Source: Prevotellaceae bacterium UBA3646
GTDB taxonomy: Bacteria > Bacteroidota > Bacteroidia > Bacteroidales > Bacteroidaceae
Assembly (NCBI GenBank): GCA_002373535.1
Contig: DFKL01000106.1
Coordinates: forward strand, 1 to 8,491
Length of the DNA stretch: 8,491 nt
Reading direction: 5' to 3'
The position numbers and the translations under genes are program-made. Below the pieces are notes generated by a model. That model ran no database searches. It was not told the origin of the DNA and worked only from the letters and a program-made list of their open reading frames with translations. Within the stretch, counting starts at the first letter, position 1. Every line of letters begins with the position of its first letter. Below are positions 1-8,292 of this stretch, piece by piece.

Positions 1-225
1 GCTCCAAACAGCTATTACCGTATAGGTGAGACACAGCCGATGCGTGCCACACAGTATATCGGCCGTCGTATAATCGTACGCAGGGAACTGAAGGCAAACG
101 AAACATACTACATCCAGTTCAAGAATGTCCTTGAGGATGAGGGAGCACAGTTCTTCATGGACTACATCGAATTCTGTCCGAAGGAAATATATGACAACCA
201 AACTCAGCCAGAGGATATCTGGTAA
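1..225 (+). CDS. Fasciclin-type surface lipoprotein, C-terminal fragment (5' end outside window)
   Basis: The frame is open from base 1 to the TAA at 223-225, giving 74 residues of an incomplete protein. The ATG at 40 is internal, because the same frame continues upstream of it without a stop, so it should not be taken as the start. The fragment reads as alternating beta strands and ends in a pattern (FFMDYIEFCPKEIYDN, then PEDIW) that I recognise as typical of the C-termini of Bacteroidota fasciclin-domain lipoproteins encoded beside SusC/SusD pairs. No FAS1 domain lies inside the window, so the family call rests on this tail and on the next gene being a fasciclin lipoprotein with a comparable last strand (FNIDRIILEPVK). 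It lies 36 bp from the next gene with no visible promoter or terminator between them, so co-transcription is likely. It could instead be an unrelated surface protein with a carbohydrate-binding-like final strand. Confidence 0.65.
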   Translation, partial: APNSYYRIGETQPMRATQYIGRRIIVRRELKANETYYIQFKNVLEDEGAQFFMDYIEFCPKEIYDNQTQPEDIW

Positions 226-261
226 ACAAACACTAACCCAAACTCTATATCATATCGTATT

Positions 262-2301
262 ATGAAAATAGGAAGAAAATATATCGGTATCCTCATAATG
301 GGAACTGCATTGACTGCCGTACCTTCATGCACCGACACTTGGAACGAGCACTATGCCTCAGAGGATGCCAATACCGCGAAAGAAACTCTCTGGGAGACGA
401 TAGAATCGCGTGACGACATGCACAATTTCACAGAATTGCTGAAGATTGCCAAGTTCTATCGTGACGAGAATCATCCTGCATATACCATAAACCAGGACGG
501 TGAAAAGGAATACTATACCTACGCAAAGCTACTGGACGGAAATAACGCAGTAACTCTCTGGGCTGTCACCGACGACGTACTATGTGGAGAGGAATATGAG
601 AAATGGAAAGAAATGGCCGAGAACGACGGCTACAATTTCCAGCAGCAGTTTATAGGAAACCACATGGCACTTGCACGCCGTCCGATGACGTTCACCGGCA
701 TATCCTCTGAAAAGATCCGACTGGTCAACAACAAACTGGCAGAACTGAACTATGCAGAGTCGACATTCTCCGACGTAAAAGTCAAGGAGGCTAATATCGG
801 CACGCGTAACGGACTGCTTCACATCATTGAGAAACCGTCTGACTTTGACTACAATATCTATGAATACATAAAATTCAGCAACAAGGATTACCTGAGCAAG
901 GTCAGGGAATATATCGTAAAGCGTGATACGACATACTTCCTGGCCAGTTCGAGTATCGAGGGCCTTCCTGATGAAAACGGCAATCCGACATACGTTGACA
1001 GCGTATATTTCATGGGTAACATGAACTTCGGCAGGTTTTGGTATAATCCGACCGATGCCGACGGCACAGACGCATGGATGAACAGTATGAAGATGTTGAA
1101 TGCCAACATCAATGTCGAAGACTCTGCATATATCGTAGTTATACCGACAGATCAGGCATGGAATGCCGCCGTAAGCCAGCTCACTCCATACTACAGCTAT
1201 GTGAACACCTATCCACGCATGGACAAGGTCAAGCAGGAGACAGGAAAGTCTACGAAGAACCTGAACATCTTTGGTGCGAGGAAGACATACACGACATCTG
1301 ACGGCTCTGCCTACGAGACTACAGATTCCCTGCGTGACGTAAACATTACGATGGATATCGTATCACCAATGGCCTTTAACCTTAACGAACAGCCTCAGCG
1401 CGAGAAGGGTGTAAAATGGACTATGGAAGATTTTCTGCTGAAAGGCGGTTATCGGGATTGCGAATATCTGCTCAACACCTTGGGTGACACAATCTTCAAC
1501 ATAGCAAAGGATGCGCAGCACCGCGGATGCGACCTCTCCGTTCTTTTCTCGGGTGTACAGCAAAAAATGAGCAACGGCTACGTTATCGAGGCTTCGACAT
1601 GGAACGTTCCCTTCGATGTATGGAACCGTGCCATTGACGTAGAATGCTACTACAACGACTACTACAAGTCATCTGCAACATTATATGCAGTAAATACACT
1701 TAACAACACGACGGCCAAGGACTGGATAGACAAATACGGCCGACTCAGCCAGCAAAACTATATGCGTTGCTACGGTACGGGAACAAGTACAAGGCCTGAT
1801 ATCGTATTTGCCCTTCAGGGCAGCAAACAAGGTTCTGCGTACGTAATGAGCGGAAACAAGTATAATGTCAAGGTTGTCATGGTTCCACGATGGTACGAAG
1901 ACAGCCGTGAGACTCCCATATTCTACAAAGTAAACACTGAGACAAACCCAGAGACCGGCAAGCTTGACACGCTGAGTATCGAATACCAGCATAATTTGCT
2001 GACATTTACGCTCAACTATTGGACAGAAGAGCAGATTGCCAAGAATGACTACAAATATTCCTCCCAGCAGAAACTGGAGAAGAAGGACGTTTACTGGAAC
2101 GGTGAGAAAGTCGATACGATAACTGTGTTTGAAAATATCGAATTCCCCGTCTCGTACAAGAATCTGCTCAACACGTATCCGACGCTTCGCATACAGTCGC
2201 AAGCCTATTCCAAAGGCAAATGTACATGCCCCAAGAGCAATGATCCACACCACTCGACATACTTCAACATCGACAGAATTATTCTCGAGCCTGTGAAGTA
2301 A
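262..2301 (+). CDS. Fasciclin (FAS1) domain-containing outer-membrane lipoprotein
   Basis: 679 residues. The N-terminus is a lipoprotein signal peptide: basic start (MKIGRK), hydrophobic core, and lipobox VPSC with the acylated cysteine at residue 23, followed by TDTWNEHY, a motif common at the mature start of Bacteroidota fasciclin lipoproteins. Two divergent FAS1 domains follow. The first spans about 43-192, with an H1-like strand (TLWAVTDD, 98-105) and an H2-like strand (NGLLHIIE, 183-190). The second spans about 196-446, with H1 IVVIPTDQAW (291-300) and H2 NGYVIEA (438-444). The second is longer than a usual FAS1 unit of about 130-150 residues, so it carries insertions. Residues about 505-679 form a beta-rich C-terminal module ending FNIDRIILEP. 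Probable role: surface-anchored adhesion or ligand-binding partner of the downstream SusC/SusD transporter; this is inferred from context, and the ligand is unknown. The ATG at 262 is chosen because it gives a correctly proportioned signal peptide. The next gene starts 30 bp downstream. Confidence 0.88.
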   Translation: MKIGRKYIGILIMGTALTAVPSCTDTWNEHYASEDANTAKETLWETIESRDDMHNFTELLKIAKFYRDENHPAYTINQDGEKEYYTYAKLLDGNNAVTLWAVTDDVLCGEEYEKWKEMAENDGYNFQQQFIGNHMALARRPMTFTGISSEKIRLVNNKLAELNYAESTFSDVKVKEANIGTRNGLLHIIEKPSDFDYNIYEYIKFSNKDYLSKVREYIVKRDTTYFLASSSIEGLPDENGNPTYVDSVYFMGNMNFGRFWYNPTDADGTDAWMNSMKMLNANINVEDSAYIVVIPTDQAWNAAVSQLTPYYSYVNTYPRMDKVKQETGKSTKNLNIFGARKTYTTSDGSAYETTDSLRDVNITMDIVSPMAFNLNEQPQREKGVKWTMEDFLLKGGYRDCEYLLNTLGDTIFNIAKDAQHRGCDLSVLFSGVQQKMSNGYVIEASTWNVPFDVWNRAIDVECYYNDYYKSSATLYAVNTLNNTTAKDWIDKYGRLSQQNYMRCYGTGTSTRPDIVFALQGSKQGSAYVMSGNKYNVKVVMVPRWYEDSRETPIFYKVNTETNPETGKLDTLSIEYQHNLLTFTLNYWTEEQIAKNDYKYSSQQKLEKKDVYWNGEKVDTITVFENIEFPVSYKNLLNTYPTLRIQSQAYSKGKCTCPKSNDPHHSTYFNIDRIILEPVK

Positions 2302-2331
2302 GTTAATGTCAAACAGTAATAGCAATTTACG

Positions 2332-5300
2332 ATGAATAATACAATTAGCAAAAATCTGATGGGCAGTGTTCGACGCACCAGCATCTGCTTCTTGGCATTG
2401 GCTGCGTTTGGCATTTCATCTGCCTTCTCACAGGAAGTACCGCAGGATGAAGAAACCGCAAAAGTCCGTAAAGTCAAGAAAACTGCTCCTACCTACGAGA
2501 CGCGTGTCGTCAAAGGCCGCGTTACAGACGCTGCCACAGGCGCACCGATGGGAGGTGTACGCATACAGGCCCTGGGTATGGACCACTACTCGACACTTAC
2601 AAACGAAGACGGCTCGTATGAGGTAAAGATTCCCATCTTCCTAAATTCCGTATATGTATACGCACCTGAGTACAATCCTCTGCAGGTTGCTATCATAGAG
2701 AATGCCGACAATGACATAAAGATGATGTCTACGACGTTCAATGGATTCTATGGCGAAGGAACCGAGATTACGGCCAAGGGTTCGACCGTCCTGTCCGAGA
2801 CAAGTTCCGTAACTGTCGAGACAGATATGATGAAAAAACTGGCAGGTGATATCAACATAGTGAAAAAGAACGGTCTTCCCGGCCAGGGTGTATACATGAC
2901 AATCCGTGGAATAAACAGTATTAACTCCAGTGCCCAGCCTCTGGTCGTCCTGGACGGAAACATGATTGACATGCAGTATGACCGCACTGCACTGCACGAA
3001 GGTTACTTCAACAACGTACTTGCCAGCCTTGATCCTGAGACAATAGACAAGATTGAGGTCTTGAAGAACGGAACGGCACTGTACGGTGCGAAAGGTGCAA
3101 ACGGTGTCATCCTTATCACGACGAAACGCGGCAAGAGTCAGGCCACACGCATCAACGCACGTATCTACGGAGGTGTAGAGCTTGTCCCGAACAAGGTTGA
3201 AGTAATGAACGGACCACAATACACCAATTACCTCAGCGACCTTATTCCCACAATCAAGGACATGAACAACTACGCGCTGAATTCATTCGTGTTCCTTGAC
3301 CAGAGTCCTACCAACTTCTACCGTAATGTCTACAACAACAATACCAATTGGCAGAAGAACATGTACCGTGCCGCAGCATCGCAGAACTACAAGGTAAGTG
3401 TAGAAGGCGGCGACGACGTGGGTATGTATGCCCTCTCACTTGGCTATACAAGTGCCAAGAGTACGATGAAGGAGAACGACATGAGTCGCCTGAACCTCCG
3501 CTTCAACACAGACATCAAGATTGGCAGCAAGATTACCACATCACTGGACGTCAACTATAACCAGACATCATACAACATTCTGGATCAGGGATGGAGCGAG
3601 AGCTATACGAGCCAGAACATAGGGTCGGTAAACGTGCTGGGACTGGTTACGGCTCCGTTCATCAGCCCGTATTCATACTATGTAGACCAGACTGATCCTG
3701 CAAATGCGCAGCTGCTGCTGTCACAGGAATGGGCAGGCAAATATGCCTCGGAAATTACCGATGGCGACATATTCAGGAAGAACTACTACATCAAGGATCC
3801 GTTTGCCTTCACCAAGGAACTCAAGGAGGTAAACGAGGTTACACGCAATCCGTACTGGATTCTGGAGAACGGCCATGGCAAGAACAAGAACTATGCCGAG
3901 ATGACAAATATCGGAATCAACGTAAGGCCCAAATACCAGATAAACAAACAATGGGCTGTGTCTGACCGTTTCAACTTTAACCTGAGCCGCAACAACGAGA
4001 AGTATTTCCTGCCGTCAAACGGTGCGACTCCATATGCACTCACCGACCTTGGCTCCATACACTCGGTACTGAAAAGCCAGTTCACAAAGCAGACCACGAT
4101 AAACAATGACCTGCGCGTCGAATACAAGAACCAGTGGGGTGCACATACGTTTGCTGCTTTCGTAGGATGGCGCTTCAACAAGTATGACTACTCATATTCA
4201 TACCTGAACGGCTACAACAACGAGAACGACAAGCTGCCTAACATATCAAAGAACATGCAGTTCGTAAGCTCCAGCGGCGTGAACGATGCATGGAAAGATA
4301 TGGCATACTATATCGATGCAAGCTACAACTATGCAAACCGTTACTTTGTAAACGTCACGGCCAGCACACAGGCAAGCAGCCGCTTCGGCAAGAACACAAA
4401 GGATGGAATGCATGTCGCAGGTCTCAGCTGGGGATGGTTCCCCTCCCTGCAGCTTGGCTGGATCCTGACAAACGAAAAATGGTTCAAGCCAAAGGCTGAC
4501 GGAGTCAACTACCTGAAGATGACTTTCGGAATTGAATCCAACGGCAACGACAACATCGACTACTATGCCGCCCGCACGTATTGGAGGACAGAACAGGTCT
4601 TCGAGAACGTGTTTGGCAAATACTTGTCGAATATTGCAAGCAGCTCACTACAGTGGGAGACTGTCCGCAAGATAAACTGGGCACTGGAAGGTTCGTTCCT
4701 GAACAACCGCCTGCAGGCACGCGTAGACCTGTTCTGGAACAAGACAAGCAACATGCTTACAATGCGCGACCTCTCTGACCAGTACTATCTGGCAGGCATA
4801 TCCAAGTTCTGGACAAACGAAGGCACCATGACAAACAACGGTTTCGAAGCAAAGCTCAACGCAGCCCTCGTCAACACAAAGAACTGGAAGTGGGAAATGG
4901 GAGCCAGCGTCGGACATTACAACAACGTCATCACAGGACTTCCTGACTCGAAGGACAACACGATTGAATTGTGGACACGCGACCAGAACGGTGTAAAAGA
5001 CGTCAAGACCGGTGAACTGCGCGGCTTCACGACCAGTGCATACGGAGACAACAATATACTCACGGCTGTAGGCTATGGCGCCGGTACATTCTACGGATGG
5101 GAAGTAAACCATAATACGGCTGGCGGTACAGGCGTGTTTGCCAGTGCAGAGGAAGCTGCCAACGCAGGGAAATACGGCAATCTCCGCTACTATACAGGCA
5201 TCGCAGGACAATATCGTGAATTCGGTGCCGGAGACATGGCTTTTGTAGACCAGAACGGTGACGGCTGGATAGACGAGAGCGACAAGGTCGCCCTGGGAAA

Positions 5301-5805
5301 TGCCATACCGGACATCTACGGCAACATCTTCACAAACGTAACATGGAAAGATCTCAGGCTTGACGTAATCTTCAAGTACAGCCTTGGTAACGACATCTAC
5401 AACTATCAGCGTTCAATGCTTGAATCCGGCAACACTACATACAACCAGACGACGGCAATGGTTCGCCGCTGGACATACGACGGACAGATAACCGACGTAC
5501 CTCGTGCATGCTACACCAACAGCGACAGCTACGTAGCCAACGAGCGTATGAGTTCACGTTGGATAGAAGACGGCAGCTACCTGAAGATGAAGAACCTTCG
5601 ACTGACATATACAATTCCCTACCACAACAACTGGTTGCAGGGACTGAAGGTCTGGGGCGAAGCCAACGACGTATTCTGCCTGACCAAGTATCTGGGCACA
5701 GATCCTGAGACAAGCGCAAACAACCGTACACTTTATCAGGGAATAGACGTAGGCCGGATACCGAGCGGTCGCAGCTTCAACCTTGGTGTAACAATTAATC
5801 TGTAA
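2332..5805 (+). CDS. SusC/RagA-family TonB-linked outer-membrane transporter
   Basis: 1157 residues, slightly longer than many SusC proteins (about 1000-1100). A signal peptide (RR at 14-15, hydrophobic core, probable cleavage after AFS, residue 33) is followed by a charged linker of about 25 residues. A carboxypeptidase-regulatory-like beta-sandwich (about 59-135) starts at VVKGRVTDAATG. The TonB plug domain (about 150-267) carries the hallmarks MTIRGINSINS (189-199), PLVVLDG (203-209) and YGAKGANGVILITTKRG (251-267). The rest is the beta barrel, with a calcium-loop-like DQNGDGWIDESD at 973-984 and a C-terminal strand ending SFNLGVTINL. No STN domain is present, so nothing suggests signalling to an anti-sigma factor. 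By family knowledge it imports oligosaccharides, or sometimes peptides, with TonB/ExbBD energy, capped by the SusD encoded next. The substrate cannot be read from the sequence. The ATG at 2332 is used; an in-frame ATG at 2359 would also leave a good signal peptide. Confidence 0.95.
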   Translation: MNNTISKNLMGSVRRTSICFLALAAFGISSAFSQEVPQDEETAKVRKVKKTAPTYETRVVKGRVTDAATGAPMGGVRIQALGMDHYSTLTNEDGSYEVKIPIFLNSVYVYAPEYNPLQVAIIENADNDIKMMSTTFNGFYGEGTEITAKGSTVLSETSSVTVETDMMKKLAGDINIVKKNGLPGQGVYMTIRGINSINSSAQPLVVLDGNMIDMQYDRTALHEGYFNNVLASLDPETIDKIEVLKNGTALYGAKGANGVILITTKRGKSQATRINARIYGGVELVPNKVEVMNGPQYTNYLSDLIPTIKDMNNYALNSFVFLDQSPTNFYRNVYNNNTNWQKNMYRAAASQNYKVSVEGGDDVGMYALSLGYTSAKSTMKENDMSRLNLRFNTDIKIGSKITTSLDVNYNQTSYNILDQGWSESYTSQNIGSVNVLGLVTAPFISPYSYYVDQTDPANAQLLLSQEWAGKYASEITDGDIFRKNYYIKDPFAFTKELKEVNEVTRNPYWILENGHGKNKNYAEMTNIGINVRPKYQINKQWAVSDRFNFNLSRNNEKYFLPSNGATPYALTDLGSIHSVLKSQFTKQTTINNDLRVEYKNQWGAHTFAAFVGWRFNKYDYSYSYLNGYNNENDKLPNISKNMQFVSSSGVNDAWKDMAYYIDASYNYANRYFVNVTASTQASSRFGKNTKDGMHVAGLSWGWFPSLQLGWILTNEKWFKPKADGVNYLKMTFGIESNGNDNIDYYAARTYWRTEQVFENVFGKYLSNIASSSLQWETVRKINWALEGSFLNNRLQARVDLFWNKTSNMLTMRDLSDQYYLAGISKFWTNEGTMTNNGFEAKLNAALVNTKNWKWEMGASVGHYNNVITGLPDSKDNTIELWTRDQNGVKDVKTGELRGFTTSAYGDNNILTAVGYGAGTFYGWEVNHNTAGGTGVFASAEEAANAGKYGNLRYYTGIAGQYREFGAGDMAFVDQNGDGWIDESDKVALGNAIPDIYGNIFTNVTWKDLRLDVIFKYSLGNDIYNYQRSMLESGNTTYNQTTAMVRRWTYDGQITDVPRACYTNSDSYVANERMSSRWIEDGSYLKMKNLRLTYTIPYHNNWLQGLKVWGEANDVFCLTKYLGTDPETSANNRTLYQGIDVGRIPSGRSFNLGVTINL

Positions 5806-8180
5806 TGCATAATATGAAAACAAGATCCATTATAACCCTGCTCTGTCTGTGTATGGGACTGAGCATGGCCACCACTTCCTGCGAAGACATGATGAGTGCA
5901 GACAGCGAACGCTATTCATATAGCGTTGCCGGCGACACATTGTACTCATATTGGGGTATACTCAAGGGATTGCAGAACTTAGGAGAGCGCTACGTAATAT
6001 TGGGAGAGTGCCGTGGAGACCTTGTAGACGGAACTCCAGACAACGGACAAAGCTTCGTCTCGGACAGCATCAATGCCATCCTGACTTTCGGACTTAACGG
6101 AGATACCGAGGGTATCAGGGACGGAGCCTGCCGCTACCTGAAAGTAAGCGACTACTATCAGGTCATCAACTCGTGCAATGCATACCTTGCAAGTGCCGAC
6201 ACACAGAAAAAGACGTCCGGCGGCATTAAGTACATGACACGCGAGGTTGCCCAGGTTCAGGCCATTCGTGCATGGGTGTACATGCAACTTGTAGTCAACT
6301 ACGGTGACGTACCCTTCTATACAAAGCCGATGCTGTCTACCGATGACATAGAAAACTTCGATACGAAGAATGCGGAGAATCGCGTCAATGCAGGCAACCT
6401 GTACCAGAAACTTGAAGAAGACCTGATCAACGCATACAACGTAGAGATTACGCCAGCTCCGTATGGTGGCTTCCCGCAATACAACAAGTATGGATATACG
6501 ACGACTGTCTGCGAGAGCACCAAGGCAATGTTCCCATGTGCGCTAGTACTTGCCGACCTGTACCTGATGGGAAACCAGTACGAGAAGGCAGCCCAGTACT
6601 ACTACAACTACCTGTATGGTCAGTATGGCGGTGTCCTGCCGACCAACTACTACTCCATGGCGTATCGCGACCAGGGCGAAGAACTGCACGGTTATGTCAT
6701 GGGGAGTATGCCATGGCGCGAGACAGGGCGTACCAACAAGAGCGAGGAAGCCGTTACGGCAATTCCGTCAAGCACCAACGGAATGTGGGGAACCGTACAG
6801 CGTGGCGTGAATGACCTGTTTGGATTCAAGGCGACTATCCGCCAGTCTACCGGCAAGGAGGACTCTGTCACGACAGCATCCATCACCCTTACACAGGATT
6901 GGGAACAGCAGTTGTCACCAAGTGCCGGATACGAGGAGCTTCGCAAGTCACAACAGTATGAGGCATACATCTGCTCTAACCTCAACGACATTGACGACAT
7001 GACCAAGACAAGGCTTCAAGTGCTGGAAGACGTCGGCGATGCACGAGGTGTTCCCGGCGAATACGGACAAGGGTTCATAAGCCGCTATAACTCCGGAGAC
7101 TACATTATCGGCACGACACAATACAAAACGTACGTAATGAAGCAGAATCCATTTGGTGCATTCTCGACCGTATATCCCCTGGTATACCGCAAGAGCCAGA
7201 TATGGCTACGTTTCGCAGAAGCATTGAACCGCGCAGGATTCCCGGGATATGCCTTTGCGATCCTCAAGAACGGCCTGACCAAGAACAAGTATTGGCTACC
7301 AAGCAAGGAAAGCGATTTCCTGCCCAACAAGTATCTCATATACTATACATACGTAAATGATGAAAGCGAGACTGTAAGCATACCGTCAGATCCACAGGAA
7401 ATAGCGGAATGCAAGATTACGAACATGGAAATTGACGAGGAAGCATACAAGGAAGGTATCGATGCCCTGAAACAATATGTCGAGGACAACGATTTGATTC
7501 CGGAAGGAAAGACCATCGAAGACCTGACGCTGACCAACGGTGGAATGGTCGAGGATGCCGGTTATGCCAATTACATGTCTGACGGGCCTGACTGCAACAT
7601 AATATGCAACTATATCAGCCTTGACGAATACAACAGGACTCCGTCATGGCTAAACTTCCAAGACGAAAGTCGCTTTGCAGGAGTCAAGTCACTGCCCATC
7701 AACTTCTTTGTCAACTGGCCGCTTACACCCAGTGACATAATATTAACAACCCAATATCCGAAGGACGGTATGACAGACGGCGAATACATAGTGCGCGGCA
7801 TTCACCAGAAAGGTTGCGGCCTGCTGAAATACAACGAGCGTAATTCTGTCTACAACTTCGTTGATCAGGTAAACCTCAAGCTTGAAGCTGCCGGCAAGTC
7901 ACGTCTTACAAGAAGACAGATGTACGACAGGTCAAACCTTGCAGACGTACAGGAGGCAATCGAAGAGCTGATCGTCGACGAGGAAGCACTGGAACTCGCT
8001 TTCGAGGGCAGTCGTTTCTTTGACATACTGCGCGTATCACTGCACCGCGGCAACGGTACTCCTGACATGAACTTCATCAGGTCCAAGATTGCCAAGCGCG
8101 ACGAAAGTGCAAGGACATGGGCCGGTAACCTTACGGAGAAGAACATATACCTCCCGCTGCCGGACAACAGCAACCGTTAA
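5805..8180 (+). CDS. SusD/RagB-family nutrient-binding outer-membrane lipoprotein, unusually large
   Basis: 791 residues, well above the usual 500-650 for SusD proteins. A lipoprotein signal peptide ends in TTSC, with the acylated cysteine at residue 26, followed by acidic EDMMSADSE. SusD hallmarks are AQVQAIRAWVYMQLVVNYGDVPF (149-171; quoted in part, key residues R155, W157, Y166-G167-D168), a TPR-like helix pair around 238-270 (ALVLADLYLMGNQYEKAAQYY), the helix IWLRFAEALNRAG (466-478), and near the end ELAFEGSRFFDILR (730-743). Between the last two lies an extra stretch of roughly 190 residues (about 498-690) that accounts for the size. By family knowledge it is the surface lid that binds ligand above the SusC barrel. 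The first ATG (5805) overlaps the SusC stop as TAATG, suggesting translational coupling. The in-frame ATG at 5814 gives a more typical signal peptide (MKTRSIITLL, cysteine at 23) and may be the true start. Confidence 0.94.
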   Translation: MHNMKTRSIITLLCLCMGLSMATTSCEDMMSADSERYSYSVAGDTLYSYWGILKGLQNLGERYVILGECRGDLVDGTPDNGQSFVSDSINAILTFGLNGDTEGIRDGACRYLKVSDYYQVINSCNAYLASADTQKKTSGGIKYMTREVAQVQAIRAWVYMQLVVNYGDVPFYTKPMLSTDDIENFDTKNAENRVNAGNLYQKLEEDLINAYNVEITPAPYGGFPQYNKYGYTTTVCESTKAMFPCALVLADLYLMGNQYEKAAQYYYNYLYGQYGGVLPTNYYSMAYRDQGEELHGYVMGSMPWRETGRTNKSEEAVTAIPSSTNGMWGTVQRGVNDLFGFKATIRQSTGKEDSVTTASITLTQDWEQQLSPSAGYEELRKSQQYEAYICSNLNDIDDMTKTRLQVLEDVGDARGVPGEYGQGFISRYNSGDYIIGTTQYKTYVMKQNPFGAFSTVYPLVYRKSQIWLRFAEALNRAGFPGYAFAILKNGLTKNKYWLPSKESDFLPNKYLIYYTYVNDESETVSIPSDPQEIAECKITNMEIDEEAYKEGIDALKQYVEDNDLIPEGKTIEDLTLTNGGMVEDAGYANYMSDGPDCNIICNYISLDEYNRTPSWLNFQDESRFAGVKSLPINFFVNWPLTPSDIILTTQYPKDGMTDGEYIVRGIHQKGCGLLKYNERNSVYNFVDQVNLKLEAAGKSRLTRRQMYDRSNLADVQEAIEELIVDEEALELAFEGSRFFDILRVSLHRGNGTPDMNFIRSKIAKRDESARTWAGNLTEKNIYLPLPDNSNR

Positions 8181-8222
8181 CTCCCCCACCCTTCCTTTAC
8201 AGGAACAGGGATAAAAGGACAG
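8181..8222. other. Short intergenic leader to the terminator
   Basis: Non-coding stretch between the SusD stop codon and the terminator stem. It begins with a C-rich run (8181-8190) and contains a weak imperfect inverted repeat (CCTTTA at 8194-8199 against TAAAAGG at 8212-8218) with no T tract of its own. I see no gene or recognisable regulatory motif in it. Confidence 0.5.
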
Positions 8223-8268
8223 ATCTCCGCATCACAGTATTCATGATGCGGGGATTTTTCTTTTTTTT
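8223..8268 (+). terminator. Intrinsic (Rho-independent) terminator after SusD
   Basis: A 12-bp stem pairs 8223-8234 with 8244-8255 (core CCGCATCA / TGATGCGG, with one G-U wobble at 8226/8252) around a 9-nt loop (8235-8243). A T-rich run follows immediately from 8255 to 8268, interrupted only by one C at 8260. It starts 42 bp after the SusD stop codon and is the only strong terminator seen in the window, so it probably ends the fasciclin-SusC-SusD transcript. Confidence 0.93.
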
Positions 8269-8292
8269 ATACACATGTTAAAAAAAAATCAT

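Noticed and set aside
40..225. A complete 61-residue small protein starting at the ATG at 40
   Set aside because: The same frame is open back to base 1 and the upstream codons continue the beta-strand pattern, so this is the tail of a larger gene cut by the window edge.
1681..2325. 214-codon open frame on the minus strand across the end of the fasciclin gene
   Set aside because: It lies wholly antisense to a well-supported gene, has no recognisable domain, and is explained by the codon bias of the + strand gene leaving one antisense frame free of stops.
2641..3219. 192-codon minus-strand open frame inside the SusC gene
   Set aside because: Antisense to the strongly conserved plug domain region; the translation has no coherent domain and no promoter or neighbouring minus-strand gene supports it.
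4648..5211. 187-codon minus-strand open frame inside the SusC barrel region
   Set aside because: Cysteine-rich, low-plausibility translation antisense to SusC; a shadow of the real reading frame.
5979..6479. 166-codon minus-strand open frame inside the SusD gene
   Set aside because: Antisense to the SusD N-terminal domain carrying the YGDVPF signature; no independent evidence of coding.
8194..8218. A second hairpin terminator just after SusD
   Set aside because: The inverted repeat is short and imperfect, with a bulge and no T tract; the strong stem at 8223-8255 is the better terminator.
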